DNA of 64,000 nucleotides, from NCBI RefSeq assembly GCF_000741205.1, contig NZ_JGYW01000003.1:1-64000 (forward strand). Direction: 5' to 3'. This stretch comes from Bifidobacterium gallicum DSM 20093 = LMG 11596 (lineage in GTDB: Bacteria; Actinomycetota; Actinomycetes; Actinomycetales; Bifidobacteriaceae). Below the pieces are notes generated by a model, which was given only the letters and a program-made list of their open reading frames with translations, was not told the DNA's origin and did not search any database. The position numbers and the translations under genes were made by a program. Of the stretch, positions 45,318-54,679 are shown one piece after another; within the stretch, counting starts at the first letter, position 1, and each line of letters starts with the position of its first letter.

Positions 45318-47531
45318 ATGCCGAATGAACCCCGCAACGAATCCGCACAGCAGCGCACCGAGAGTGCCGAACGACTCGCGAGACCGCTGATCCAGCTCGC
45401 GAATCTCTGGGGCGTTTCCACCGCGTATATCGACCAGGTCGGCACGTATGTGGAAATCGCCGACGAGTCGCTCGTGACCGTGCTCGGCGCGCTCGGAGTG
45501 GACGCGTCAAGCGACGCGCTGATTGACGAAGCACTCGAGCGCATCCGCACGAGCATGCACACGCAGCTTGTGCCGCCGACGATTGTCAAGTTCACAGGAG
45601 TGAACAGCAGTGTGGAAGTGCGCGTGCCGGCAGGAGCCAAGCCACAAGTGGCAATTTCGCTGGAACAGGGCGGTCAGGCGGCCGACGATGCCGCGACACT
45701 TGAATTTGCCGCGCATGATGACGACGTGGACGTTTACACACTCACGATTGCCGACAGCTTGCCGGAAGGCTACCACCATCTGAGCGTGAGCGACGGAACC
45801 GAAACGGCCGAGTCGACAGTGCTGCGCGCCGCCGCACGCATTCCGCTGCCCAAGTCGATGGACCGCCAGCGCTGGGGATGGATGACGCAGATGTATTCCG
45901 TGCGCGGTCCCGAATCGTGGGGCGTGGGCGATTATGGCGACTTGCAGCAGCTCGCGGGTGACGCAGCCGCCAAGTCAGGCGCCGACTTCATGCTGATCAA
46001 CCCGATTCACGCCTCGGCACCAATCACGCCGCTGGAACCGTCGCCATATTTGCCTGAATCGCGCCGTTTCCTGAACGTGACGTATATCCGTCCGCAGAAC
46101 ATTGCCGAATATCAACAGCTCGAAGCGATCGAGACGCCAGAATCGGCTCGTGTACTCAATGAGATCAAGACATTGCATGAGCGTGTGGCGGCAGACAACT
46201 TGAACCCCGACCCGATCAACATCAACGACGCCTGGGATGCCAAGCGTGAAGCGTTGCGCCTGATTTTTGAACAGCCGCGTTCAGCTGAGCGCCAGGCCGC
46301 GTTCGACGCGTTCAAGCAGGCGGCTGGCGAAGACTTGGAGGCATTCGCACTCTGGAGCGTGGCCTTTGAAGTGTGGGGCGCACCATGGCAGGCCGAGAAC
46401 GACTGGTTCCATAAGCTCGACAAGCACTCCCCCGAAATCGCGAAGCTCAAGTCCGAATACCACGACATGTTCGAATTCGAATGCTGGCTGCAGTGGATCG
46501 CCGACGAGCAGGTGGCCGCCGCACAGCAGGCCGCCAAAGACAACGGCATGGCGCTGGGCCTGATGCAAGACATGGCGGTGGGCGTGCACACCTATGGTTC
46601 CGACGTGTGGTGGAGCCCCGAACGCTTTGCCATCGGCCATGTCACAGTGGGCTGCCCGCCCGACTTCTACAACCAGCAGGGTCAGGACTGGGGTCAGCCG
46701 CCGTTCAACCCCAACTATTTGGAGGCCACGGGCTACCAGGTGTATCGCGAGATGGTGCACAACATGTTTGCGCATGCGGGCGCCATCCGCATCGACCATG
46801 TGCTCGGACTGTTCCGCCTGTGGTGGATCCCGGCAGGCAAGGGCCCGACGGCTGGCGCGTATGTGCGCTACAACTATGAGGCTATGCTGGCTGTGCTGAC
46901 GATTGAAGCTTCACGCGCCGAGGGCCTTGTGATTGGCGAAGACTTGGGCACGGTGCCCGAGTTCGTGCGCACGACGCTGAGCGAACATGGTGTGCTTGGC
47001 GCCGATGTGGAATGGTTCGCACGCGTTGGCAATTCAGGCACTGCGGGCGACCCATACATGCAGCCTTCCGAGTATCGCAAGTACGCGCTGGCATCGGTCA
47101 CCACGCACGACTTGCCGCCGACCGCGGGCTATCTGCTCTACGACCATGTGGCGCTGCGCGACGAGCTGCATTTGCTCAAGGAACCTGTTGAAGAGTTCCG
47201 CAAGGCGGCCGAAGCTGAACAGCACGCGATGCTCAAGGTGCTCGCCGAAGGCGGATGGCTCTCGCCTGAAGCGGCCGCAGACGTGCCGAACCATGTGCAG
47301 GAAGTGGTGGAGGCCATGCACCGCATGCTCAAAGCCACGCCGTCGTTGCTCATGCAAGCCGCGCTCGTCGATGGCGTGGGCGAGCGCCGCACGCAGAACC
47401 AGCCCGGCACATCCACCGAGTACCCCAACTGGCGCATTCCGCTGGCCGACGCTGACGGCAATGTGGTGCCCACGGACCAGGTGTTCGATTCGCCACGCGT
47501 GCAAGCGCTGTCGGCCATTATGAACGGCTGA
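45318..47531 (+). CDS. malQ: 4-alpha-glucanotransferase (amylomaltase, GH77)
   Basis: Transfers alpha-1,4-glucan segments between maltodextrins and releases glucose in the cytoplasm. The 737 residues are of the long actinobacterial form, with an N-terminal extension of about 150 residues (LIQLANLWGVSTAYIDQVG). The GH77 core has RQRWGWMTQMYSVR, the nucleophile Asp in IRIDHVLGLFRLWW (about 492), the acid/base Glu in VIGEDLGTVPEFV (about 541), and Asp in TTHDLPPTAGY (about 597). ATG 45318 follows AAGGAGG. Two LacI-type sites upstream suggest induction by maltodextrins together with malE. Confidence 0.96.
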   Translation: MPNEPRNESAQQRTESAERLARPLIQLANLWGVSTAYIDQVGTYVEIADESLVTVLGALGVDASSDALIDEALERIRTSMHTQLVPPTIVKFTGVNSSVEVRVPAGAKPQVAISLEQGGQAADDAATLEFAAHDDDVDVYTLTIADSLPEGYHHLSVSDGTETAESTVLRAAARIPLPKSMDRQRWGWMTQMYSVRGPESWGVGDYGDLQQLAGDAAAKSGADFMLINPIHASAPITPLEPSPYLPESRRFLNVTYIRPQNIAEYQQLEAIETPESARVLNEIKTLHERVAADNLNPDPININDAWDAKREALRLIFEQPRSAERQAAFDAFKQAAGEDLEAFALWSVAFEVWGAPWQAENDWFHKLDKHSPEIAKLKSEYHDMFEFECWLQWIADEQVAAAQQAAKDNGMALGLMQDMAVGVHTYGSDVWWSPERFAIGHVTVGCPPDFYNQQGQDWGQPPFNPNYLEATGYQVYREMVHNMFAHAGAIRIDHVLGLFRLWWIPAGKGPTAGAYVRYNYEAMLAVLTIEASRAEGLVIGEDLGTVPEFVRTTLSEHGVLGADVEWFARVGNSGTAGDPYMQPSEYRKYALASVTTHDLPPTAGYLLYDHVALRDELHLLKEPVEEFRKAAEAEQHAMLKVLAEGGWLSPEAAADVPNHVQEVVEAMHRMLKATPSLLMQAALVDGVGERRTQNQPGTSTEYPNWRIPLADADGNVVPTDQVFDSPRVQALSAIMNG

Positions 47532-47572
47532 GAGCCCGCATAACGGCTTTATGCAACATAGCGATATAGCGT

Positions 47573-47608
47573 GAGCGCCCCGACTGCCATCTGGCGGTCG
47601 GGGCGCTC
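47573..47608 (+). terminator. Stem-loop after malQ
   Basis: A perfect 12-bp stem GAGCGCCCCGAC / GTCGGGGCGCTC with a 12-base loop; no strong T-run follows. Confidence 0.6.
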
Positions 47609-47674
47609 AACTATGTCAGTAGATCAGTCAGGCCTTTTGTTGGCCACTTATGACCTTGGTCAATCAACATAGGT

Positions 47675-48286
47675 TCAGTGTGTGGCCGGCAGATGGCCGT
47701 GCGTGCGCAAGATGTATTCCTGGATTGGCACATGCAGCGACAGCAATGAGCCGTAACCCAACACGCCAAGCAGGAACAAGCCTTGCGGCAAATACAGGAA
47801 TGACGCCACAATCAACGCTACGAAGGCGATGTCAATCGCCATCATGGCCAAAGTGGCCCAAATGTAGCTGACGCCAAAAATGTAGGCGTTGATCAGCGTG
47901 CGCGACACGGGATTTTCGAAGCGCGCCTGCAACGCCCATACCCATTCAAACCCGATGAACCATACGAGCGTCAATGCGATTTTTGGCACCATGAGTTCAG
48001 GGATCGTGATCAGCCACATCCATGCGGCGAGCGCGCCGACCAAGCCGAACACGATCCACAGCATCGTGGCTTTGATGAAGTTTTGTTTGAACGATTTGAA
48101 GTAGCGTCGTATCCAATGGCCTTCGGCGTGCAACATGCGGCGCGTCGTCTCTTGACCGGCCGCGAGTGAAGCGCCGATTGTGATGATCGGGATGCTCGTG
48201 AGCGCCATGAGCAGGTTGATGATGATTGCGTCAACGAAGTTGCTCCATCCCTGCATGAACCGGGAATCAGGAGACAGGAAATTCAT
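47675..48286 (-). CDS. DUF624 (YesL-like) membrane protein
   Basis: 203 residues with about five membrane helices. The family hallmarks are the N-terminal MNFLSPDSRFMQGWSNFVDA, then a helix with NLLMALTSIPIITIGASLAAG. ATG 48286 follows GGAAGGCG on the minus strand; the frame opens further upstream but codes no sensible protein. DUF624 proteins usually accompany sugar ABC transporters and LacI regulators, as here, where it follows the two permeases. Its function is unknown; an accessory role in sugar uptake is inferred. Confidence 0.85.
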   Translation of the reverse strand: MNFLSPDSRFMQGWSNFVDAIIINLLMALTSIPIITIGASLAAGQETTRRMLHAEGHWIRRYFKSFKQNFIKATMLWIVFGLVGALAAWMWLITIPELMVPKIALTLVWFIGFEWVWALQARFENPVSRTLINAYIFGVSYIWATLAMMAIDIAFVALIVASFLYLPQGLFLLGVLGYGSLLSLHVPIQEYILRTHGHLPATH

Positions 48287-48482
48287 GGGTCGCCTTCCAA
48301 AAGAGCCAAAGAATCGTGTTACGTGTTGTAACTGTGATAACTGTCTAGTAAAGCTGCTCAGCAGTATAAGGGCAAGTGGCGATGCCTGTGCGGGTGTGAG
48401 AGTGGTGGGGATTGGGGATGCGCGGCGGCTATGGGGGTGCCACGGAAATAATGAAGAAAATACCCAGCCCAAGCGCACCATC

Positions 48483-48520
48483 AAAAACAGGCGGGAAGGA
48501 GCGAACCCCTTCCCGCCTGC
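48483..48520 (-). terminator. Terminator after second permease pair
   Basis: On the minus strand CAGGCGGGAAGG pairs with CCTTCCCGCCTG and is followed by TTTTTGA. It separates the permeases from the DUF624 gene; the rest of that gap is unremarkable. Confidence 0.8.
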
Positions 48521-48539
48521 ATGGAAATGATTGAAAAAA

Positions 48540-49379
48540 TCAGCCCTTCACAGCACCTGCCATGACACCCTTGACGATGTACTTCTGGCAGATCAGATAG
48601 AAGATGACAATCGGGATGATGGCGAGCACGAGGCAGGCCATCATGGCGCCCATATCCACCGCGCCATAGCCACCCTTGAGATACTGGACGGCGACCGAAA
48701 TCGTCTTGTATTTGTTCAAGTCCAGCGTCAAGTACGGCAGCAGGTAGTCGTTCCAGATCCACATGGCCTGCAGAATCGCGACCGAAATGATCGACGGCTT
48801 CATGATCGGCACCACAACCTGGAAGAATGTGCGCGGCACGGAAGCGCCATCGAGCATGGCCGACTCTTCGAGCGACTCGGGGATGCCCTTGACGACGCCC
48901 GTGAAGATGAACACGGCCAAACCGGCGCCGAAGCCCAGATAGATGAAGCACAAGCCCCACGGCGTGTTCAGGCTGAGGCGGTCAGCGAGCCAGGACAGCG
49001 TGAACATGAGCATCTGGAACGGCACAATCATGTTGAACAGGAACAGCATGTACAGCGTCTTGGCGGCCCAGTTGTTGACGCGGACGATCCACCAGGCGCA
49101 CATGGACGTGCACAGCAGGATCAGGCAGACGGAACCCACGGAAATCAGCAGCGTCCAACCAAAGCTTGCGAAGAAGTTCGTGACTTCAATGCCGCGCAGA
49201 TAGTTGTCGAAACCGGAGAACGACTCGCCAGTCGGGAAGGCGAACGCGTTGTCGTTGATGAACGCCTTCTTCTTGAACGAGTTGATGAGAACGAGGAAGA
49301 GCGGGAAGACCCAGGCGATCGAAAGCGCCGAGAAGAACAGGGTCCACGCAAGCGCGTGCTTCGGCTTTTCGGAATTCAT
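48540..49379 (-). CDS. Sugar ABC transporter permease (MalG/GanQ-like)
   Basis: 279 residues, six predicted helices, EAA loop EESAMLDGASVPRTFFQVVV. It is the second membrane subunit of a carbohydrate importer and overlaps the upstream permease by four bases. With the binding lipoprotein at 52706 it should form a CUT1-type importer; an ATPase must be supplied from elsewhere. The neighbouring alpha-glucosidase suggests alpha-glucosides as cargo. Confidence 0.9.
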   Translation of the reverse strand: MNSEKPKHALAWTLFFSALSIAWVFPLFLVLINSFKKKAFINDNAFAFPTGESFSGFDNYLRGIEVTNFFASFGWTLLISVGSVCLILLCTSMCAWWIVRVNNWAAKTLYMLFLFNMIVPFQMLMFTLSWLADRLSLNTPWGLCFIYLGFGAGLAVFIFTGVVKGIPESLEESAMLDGASVPRTFFQVVVPIMKPSIISVAILQAMWIWNDYLLPYLTLDLNKYKTISVAVQYLKGGYGAVDMGAMMACLVLAIIPIVIFYLICQKYIVKGVMAGAVKG

Positions 49380-50269
49380 GCCGCGACCTCCTTGGACGTG
49401 GTGAGCTTGTTCTGCAGCAGCGCGACGACGGCCACGAGAATGAAGAACAGGACCGCCTTGGCCTGGCCCACACCCTCAAAGCCCGTGCGAGCATAGAACG
49501 TGTTCGTGATGTTCAGCGCCAAGCCTTCCGACATCTTCATCGGGTTGCCGGCCGTAAGCGCGAGGTTCTGGTCATAGAGCTTGAAGCCGTTGGTGACCGT
49601 AAGGAACGAGCACACGGTGATGGACGGCATCATCAGCGGGATGATTACGCGGAACATTGTCTGGCGGCTGTTGGCGCCATCGACCGAGGCGGCCTCGAGC
49701 ACGTCGGTCGGAAGCGACTGCATGCCGGCGATGTAAATGATCATCATGTAGCCGATCTGCTGCCAGCACACGAGGATGACCAAGCCCCAGAAGCCATACT
49801 TCGCGTCGAACGTAAGCGACTTGGACCAATGGGCGAGCACGCCGTTGAGCAGCAGCAGCCAGATGTAGCCCAGGATGATGCCGCCGATAAGGTTGGGCAG
49901 GAAGAACACCGAACGGAACACGTTCGAGCCCTTGATCGCCTTCGTGAGCATGTAGGCGACCGCGAACGCGATCACGTTGATGATGATGGTGGTCACAATG
50001 GTCAGCAACGTGGAGAACAGCAGCGAATGCAGGAACACAGGATCCTTGATTGCCTTCGCATAGTTCGAGAAGCCCACGAACTTCGCATCGGTGACCGTGG
50101 TGAACTTACAGAAGCTCAGATAAACGCCATATACGAACGGGACGATAAAGCCGATGATGAACGCGACGAATGTCGGAAGGACAAACAGCGCCCACCATTT
50201 GCGTATCGCCTTTCCAGCCATACTGATCATAGGGGTCAGGCCTACTTTCTTCGGGTCATCTCCATCCAC
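49376..50269 (-). CDS. Sugar ABC transporter permease (MalF/GanP-like)
   Basis: 297 residues, six predicted helices, EAA loop LEAASVDGANSRQTMFRVII. The start is taken as GTG 50269 (MDGDDPKKVGLTP); ATGs 39 and 48 bases further in are possible, and none has a clear ribosome binding site. It is the first gene of a two-permease unit, divergent from the LacI-type regulator, with several LacI-type operators between them. Confidence 0.9.
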   Translation of the reverse strand: MDGDDPKKVGLTPMISMAGKAIRKWWALFVLPTFVAFIIGFIVPFVYGVYLSFCKFTTVTDAKFVGFSNYAKAIKDPVFLHSLLFSTLLTIVTTIIINVIAFAVAYMLTKAIKGSNVFRSVFFLPNLIGGIILGYIWLLLLNGVLAHWSKSLTFDAKYGFWGLVILVCWQQIGYMMIIYIAGMQSLPTDVLEAASVDGANSRQTMFRVIIPLMMPSITVCSFLTVTNGFKLYDQNLALTAGNPMKMSEGLALNITNTFYARTGFEGVGQAKAVLFFILVAVVALLQNKLTTSKEVAA

Positions 50270-50648
50270 GCCATCGTGTCGATGAAGACAATTGCATTGC
50301 CGGTCTCAGGTCTCGCTGCCGGTGCGTTGTGCATCCATCATGCCTGGCATGTCTGGTGCAGTATGCCTGATGCGTCATCTCTGATGCATCGTGCATGGCC
50401 ACAATTCTCGTTACCTTGCGTTGCTCTGCTGCTGCCGCTGCTGCGTGGATGCTGCAGCTGCGCCGCTGTTGCTGCGCTGCCGCATCGCTGCGACGGCCGC
50501 TCGCGTTACTCACCGATTCCCAAAACACGCCGAACGTGCTTGGCTCCGCTGAGTACTGCTTGAGTTTCGCTTGGTTTCGATTGTTGTGAATGCGCTGGCT
50601 GCTTTGCCGCGACCACTGCATGCAAGAATACCTATCATGGCCGATAAT

Positions 50649-50662
50649 GTCAAACGTTTGCA
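50649..50662. promoter_or_regulatory. LacI-type operator 1 upstream of lacI
   Basis: GTCAAACGTTTGCA, containing the palindrome CAAACGTTTG. Confidence 0.65.
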
Positions 50663-50760
50663 TTCCCGCGTGCCGAATTCCGCGTGGCGCGGTAGAAGCC
50701 GCGGAATCATTGCTGTACAATGGGTTTCAGTAAGCCGTTTGCACAGCACTGCTGCTGAAC

Positions 50761-50776
50761 TGCAAACGTTTGTGCA
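50761..50776. promoter_or_regulatory. LacI-type operator 2 upstream of lacI
   Basis: TGCAAACGTTTGTGCA, with the same palindrome core. Confidence 0.65.
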
Positions 50777-50789
50777 ATCGATGGAACAA

Positions 50790-50802
50790 CAAACGTTTGC
50801 AA
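50790..50802. promoter_or_regulatory. LacI-type operator 3 upstream of lacI
   Basis: CAAACGTTTGCAA; its core begins 28 bp after that of operator 2. Confidence 0.65.
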
Positions 50803-50967
50803 TACTGCAACACGTGTCATTCAGCGACGAAGATTCTTCAACGACGAAGAGCGACGGCTCCCGTAATCACTAACCACTGACTACTAACGACCAACTACCA
50901 ACCACAACGGAACAGTGCAACAGCAACCCATGCACAGGACCATCTATAGAAGAGGTGTGACTTCCCC

Positions 50968-51987
50968 ATGAACACGAGCATTCAGGATGTGGCCAAAGCC
51001 GCGCAGGTCTCCATATCCACGGTCTCCAGATCGTTCACACGCCCCGAACTTGTTTCCAAAGCCACGCGTGAGAAAGTGCTCAAGGTGGCCGAGGAACTCA
51101 ATTTCTCCACGTCCCGGTCCGCCGCGGCACTCAAGACAGGCCGCTCCTTGCGCATCGCACTGCTCATGAGCGACGCGCTGCATCGCTGGTTCAGCTCCTC
51201 CGTGATCGAAGGGCTCAACCAGGTGCTACATCCGGCCGGCTATGATTTGTCGATTTTCCAGGTTTCGAGCGTCGAGGACCGCCGAGATTTCTTCACGATG
51301 CTGCCCGTGCGGCGCAATGCCGACGCCGTGATCGCCACGTCGTTCGACATTGACACGAGCGAGGTTTCCGAGCTGATCGCCATCGGCGTACCCGTGATTG
51401 GCATCAATTCAGTCATGCCGCGCGAACGCGGGTTCACAGCTGCCGTCAACATCGACGATGTGCAGGGTTCGATTCTGGCCGCCCGTCACTTGATTGCGCT
51501 CGGCCACCGCCGCATCGCCTACATCCGTTCGGCGCGCGACGTTTCGCTGCACTTCAGCGTGGCCCAGCGTTTCGATTCGTTCGTGGAATGCTGCAGTCAC
51601 TCGGGTATCACTCCGACCGTCATCACGGCCATGGAAGGTCCCGACCGTATCGGCGACGTTGTTACCGAACTGTTGAGTCTCGAGCAGCTGCCCACGGCCA
51701 TCGCCTGTCAGGAAGATGACATTGCGATCCCGCTCATGTTCCAGCTCATGCGCAGCGGGTTCTCGATTCCCGCCGATTTTTCTATCGTTGGGTATGACAA
51801 CAGTACTTTTTCTTCTGATTTAGGCCTCACAACAATCGCTCAAGATCCGCAGGCCATGGCTGCAACAACGGCGCGTATGACGCTTGACCTCATTGATGGC
51901 ATCAACCCGCCAGAACTGTTCGTGACCGAACCCGCACACCTCGTTGTGCGTTCCAGCACCGGCCCCGTGCCGCAACATAAAGCCTAG
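50968..51987 (+). CDS. LacI-family transcriptional regulator of second sugar cluster
   Basis: A 339-residue repressor. The HTH is IQDVAKAAQVSISTVSRSFT, the effector domain begins RIALLMSDALHRWFSSSVIEG, and the C-terminus has VGYDNSTFSSDLGLTTIAQD. ATG 50968 follows GAAGAGGTG at somewhat long spacing. It is divergent from the permeases, with three operators between. The recognition helix closely resembles that of the regulator at 33829 (SISTVSR in both), and all operators share one core, so cross-talk or a shared regulon is likely. The effector is unknown. Confidence 0.9.
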   Translation: MNTSIQDVAKAAQVSISTVSRSFTRPELVSKATREKVLKVAEELNFSTSRSAAALKTGRSLRIALLMSDALHRWFSSSVIEGLNQVLHPAGYDLSIFQVSSVEDRRDFFTMLPVRRNADAVIATSFDIDTSEVSELIAIGVPVIGINSVMPRERGFTAAVNIDDVQGSILAARHLIALGHRRIAYIRSARDVSLHFSVAQRFDSFVECCSHSGITPTVITAMEGPDRIGDVVTELLSLEQLPTAIACQEDDIAIPLMFQLMRSGFSIPADFSIVGYDNSTFSSDLGLTTIAQDPQAMAATTARMTLDLIDGINPPELFVTEPAHLVVRSSTGPVPQHKA

Positions 51988-52039
51988 CTAGCGCCAGGCT
52001 GCTAAGGAAAAGGCAGAACCCACCAAACCGCATCTCTCC

Positions 52040-52318
52040 TTACCAGCCTGATACGCAAACACGCACCATCCACCAGCAACCCGCATCGTTGCGTACCAGC
52101 CCGGTACGCAACGATGCCGAATCCATCCCCAAACCGCACCTCCCCTGACCAAGCTGGTCAGCAAAACTGCAGTTCCCCGCTCCAAACCGCACCTCCCCTG
52201 ACCAAGCTGGTCAGCAAAACTGCAGTCCCCCGCTCCAAACCGCATCTCCCGTTACCAGCCCGGTCAGGAAAGATGCAGAATCTGCTGCCAAACTGCATGT
52301 TTACTTACCAGGTTTGAG
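52040..52318. repeat. Palindrome array (second locus), five to six copies, period 53 bp
   Basis: Centres lie at about 52047, 52100, 52153, 52206, 52259 and (decayed) 52311. Cores: TTACCAGCCTGATAC, GTACCAGCCCGGTAC (type A-like), CTGACCAAGCTGGTCAG twice, and GTTACCAGCCCGGTCAG. Flanking blocks AAACCGCATCTCC and AAACTGCAG are the reverse complement of those in the 20-21 kb array, so this array is in the opposite orientation. Confidence 0.85.
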
Positions 52319-52351
52319 GGGGGGCACGAGCGCTCAAGCCACGTACTTCTC

Positions 52352-52427
52352 ATCCCGCCAATAGTTCAGTTGGGCAGTAAACCGGCTAGGCAGCACGGGC
52401 GTTGAACTGTTGGCGGGATTTGTTTTA
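52352..52427 (+). terminator. Long stem-loop terminator
   Basis: ATCCCGCCAATAGTTCA (52352-52368) pairs with TGAACTGTTGGCGGGAT (52403-52419) with one mismatch, followed by TTGTTTTA. Confidence 0.65.
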
Positions 52428-52621
52428 TGTACTCGCACATACGTCACCATTGCGCGCCGCTGGGGTGGCCGCCGAATACGCGGGGACGAGATCAACGGGT
52501 ATACCAACGGGGCTGCAGCCATCCCTTGATGGCTACAGCCCCGATTGTTGAGAGAGAGGAAAAGAAGAATGTCCTATGGCTTTGCGAATTGGCTTTTTCT
52601 GGCCAATTCGCACCAAGTCCC

Positions 52622-52656
52622 CGTGACGGCCGGGAGGATCACCTCCCGGCGTCACG
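52622..52656 (-). terminator. Stem-loop after sugar-binding protein gene
   Basis: CGTGACG-CGGGAGG pairs with CCTCCCG-CGTCACG; GC-rich but without a T-run, so termination is tentative. Confidence 0.45.
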
Positions 52657-52705
52657 AGGATTGAGATATTTCGAGCGGATTCGTTACCGAATCCAAGTGT
52701 CAAAA

Positions 52706-54025
52706 TCAGTGGGAAGCGTCGTACTCGGTCTTCCAGTTGTCCACGAAGGCCTTCTCCACGGCATCCCAGTCACCGGTGCCCTGAGCGTAGGCGAGCATGG
52801 CCTGGCCGAGCTGGTTCTTCCACTCCTCCGACGGCATCATCGTGAAGTTCCAGGTGACCTGCGTCTTGCCGGAGTTGGAATCCTCAACAGCGGCGGTGAC
52901 GAGCGGGTTCTCGGAAGTGACCTTGTCGAACGTCTTGAATGGCGTGGTGAAGCCCATGTCTTCCGACAGAGCCTTGATGCCCGTATCCGACGTGATGACC
53001 CAGTTCAGGAAGTCCTTCGAAGCCTTCTGATCAGCTTCCGAAGCCTTGGCGTTGATGCACAGGTAGTTCTCAGAGCCCGTAGCCAGGCCCTCAGTGGCAT
53101 CGTCCACACCGGCGTAGATCGGCAGCATGCCGAGCTGATCAGCGTTCATGCCGGCCTTCTGCAGATCGGACCATGCCCAGGTGCCGTTCTGGTAGAACGC
53201 AGCCTTGCCGAGCGCGAACTCGGAGTTGGCGTCGTCACCGGTCTTCGAGCTCAGAGCCGTGCGATCCGTCGTGGAATCGGTGATGTACATATCGAAGATG
53301 TTCTTGAAATTCTTCAGATACGTGCCCTTGATGGTCTCAGGCTGCTCAGTGATGTTGTCGGCCTTGAACTCGTAGTACAGCGGGATGTTGGCCAAGTGCG
53401 TCTTGAAGCGCCAGTCGGAGCTGGAGTCGAAGCCAGCCGAAGTGAAGGCACCTTCAATGCCGAGTTCCTTGGCATGCTTCTGCATGTCGTCGGCCACTGC
53501 CTTGAGCTTGTCGTACGAGTCGATCTCTTCGGCGCTCTTGACCTTGGCATCGGGCAGCTTCGTGTACTTGTCGACGATGTCCTTGTTGTAGATGATGCCG
53601 TAGGTTTCCATCACGTAAGGAATGCCAACGACCTTGGAGTCATCCTTGAGGGCGATGTCCTGATTCTTGAGCTGCTTGTACATCTCGGTGTCGGACATAT
53701 CAGCCGTGTAATCCTTCCACGTGGCCAGACCCACGGGGCCGTTGACCTGGAAGATGGTCGGGGCGTTGCTCTTGGCCATCTCGGACTTCAGCGTCTGCTC
53801 ATAGGTACCCGAAGCAGCCGTCTGCACCTCGACCTTGACACCCTTTTCCTTCGTGTACTTCTCAGCCAGAGCCTTCCACTGATCAGCAGCTTCCGGCTTG
53901 AAGTTCAGGAAGTACACCCTTCCTTCGGAATTGTCAGAACCCGAGTTGCCGCAAGCAGCCAGACCAGTCAGGCCCATGACGGCCACAGCAGTGATTCCGA
54001 TAGCTTTCTTCCAAGTGCGATTCAT
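52706..54025 (-). CDS. Sugar ABC transporter substrate-binding lipoprotein
   Basis: A 439-residue extracellular binding protein. The lipobox is LTGLAACG with the lipidated Cys at residue 25, then a Ser/Asn linker and a family 1 fold (VYFLNFKPEAADQWKALAEK, IFQVNGPVGLATWKDY, AAFYQNGTWAWSDLQKAG). ATG 54025 (MNRTWKK) follows AAAGG, and the AAAGGT-N2-TCGAAG-ATG layout matches that of malE; the in-frame ATG five codons earlier is less likely. It probably serves the permeases at 48540-50269 but is cut off from them by the regulator and a repeat array. It is not closely similar to MalE, so a different oligosaccharide is likely. Confidence 0.9.
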   Translation of the reverse strand: MNRTWKKAIGITAVAVMGLTGLAACGNSGSDNSEGRVYFLNFKPEAADQWKALAEKYTKEKGVKVEVQTAASGTYEQTLKSEMAKSNAPTIFQVNGPVGLATWKDYTADMSDTEMYKQLKNQDIALKDDSKVVGIPYVMETYGIIYNKDIVDKYTKLPDAKVKSAEEIDSYDKLKAVADDMQKHAKELGIEGAFTSAGFDSSSDWRFKTHLANIPLYYEFKADNITEQPETIKGTYLKNFKNIFDMYITDSTTDRTALSSKTGDDANSEFALGKAAFYQNGTWAWSDLQKAGMNADQLGMLPIYAGVDDATEGLATGSENYLCINAKASEADQKASKDFLNWVITSDTGIKALSEDMGFTTPFKTFDKVTSENPLVTAAVEDSNSGKTQVTWNFTMMPSEEWKNQLGQAMLAYAQGTGDWDAVEKAFVDNWKTEYDASH

Positions 54026-54660
54026 CTTCGAACCTTTCATACGATATTTCGTCTTTCGACGCTCCGCATCGGTGTGGAGCAGAAGAAGTTTCTCTCATGG
54101 ACTTCTTTCCGTGATTCCCCATTATGCACCACTTCACAGCAAATTGCAAACGTAATCATCATAAAAGCTGTTTTGAGCGCTCCATCACATCCCCGCGAAC
54201 CTCGTTTTCCCTAGAAAACAAGCCAAAACCGCCATGTGAAGAAAATGAAAGCGTTTGCCGCAACGAGCGCAACACACCCCCAACCTGTGCACCACCATCA
54301 CGCTGATTGCCTCCCAATAGCCAACGATTCCTTCTCATTCCTATGCGCCCCCACTCCTGCCTCTTCCCAATCGACCTCTTTCCCGTACCAGACTCTTCCC
54401 TACCTCGGCACTGTCCGATCCTTGCCCTTCCCGACCCGCCCTTTCCTCCGCGTTTATCTGTTTCTGCCGATTCCTTGTCCATTTTTATTTCTGACCATTT
54501 CCCCTCACCCCTTCTCATTCCTGACCTACCCCTATCTACCCCGGCCTCACCACTTCTCGTTTCCAACCAATCCCATCTCATTCCATCTACTCATACGGGC
54601 GAAGTTGAAGTGTGGGATGGAACAATACGCCGACTTGCGACTCCTATGTGCAGACGGCGC
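54026..54660. other. Upstream region of binding protein and pyrimidine-rich stretch
   Basis: No gene supported. LacI-type sites lie at 54144-54155 (TTGCAAACGTAA) and 54251-54262 (GCGTTTGCCGCA). From about 54310 to 54590 the + strand is rich in C and T, much less pure than the 19.3-kb tract, and leads directly into a type A palindrome array, repeating the order seen at 19-20 kb. Confidence 0.5.
54144..54155. promoter_or_regulatory. LacI-type operator upstream of binding-protein gene
   Basis: TTGCAAACGTAA lies about 120 bp upstream of the ATG at 54025. Confidence 0.55.
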
Positions 54661-54679
54661 CCCTAGGTGTAGCGTCTTC

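Larger units (their letters stand above)
50270..50967. other. Divergent regulatory region with clustered LacI-type operators
   Basis: About 700 bp without a supported gene. It includes a GCTG-rich low-complexity stretch (50421-50500) and at least three LacI-type operators at 50649, 50761 and 50790, plus a half-site near 50736. This is the densest operator cluster in the window. Confidence 0.6.
51988..52705. other. Gap between lacI and binding-protein gene, with palindrome array and stems
   Basis: It holds the 52040-52318 array, a long stem-loop terminator (52352-52427), a GGGGCTG / CAGCCCC stem near 52510-52545 and a CGGGAGG / CCTCCCG stem near 52622-52656 that may terminate the binding-protein transcript. 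No gene is supported. Confidence 0.5.
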
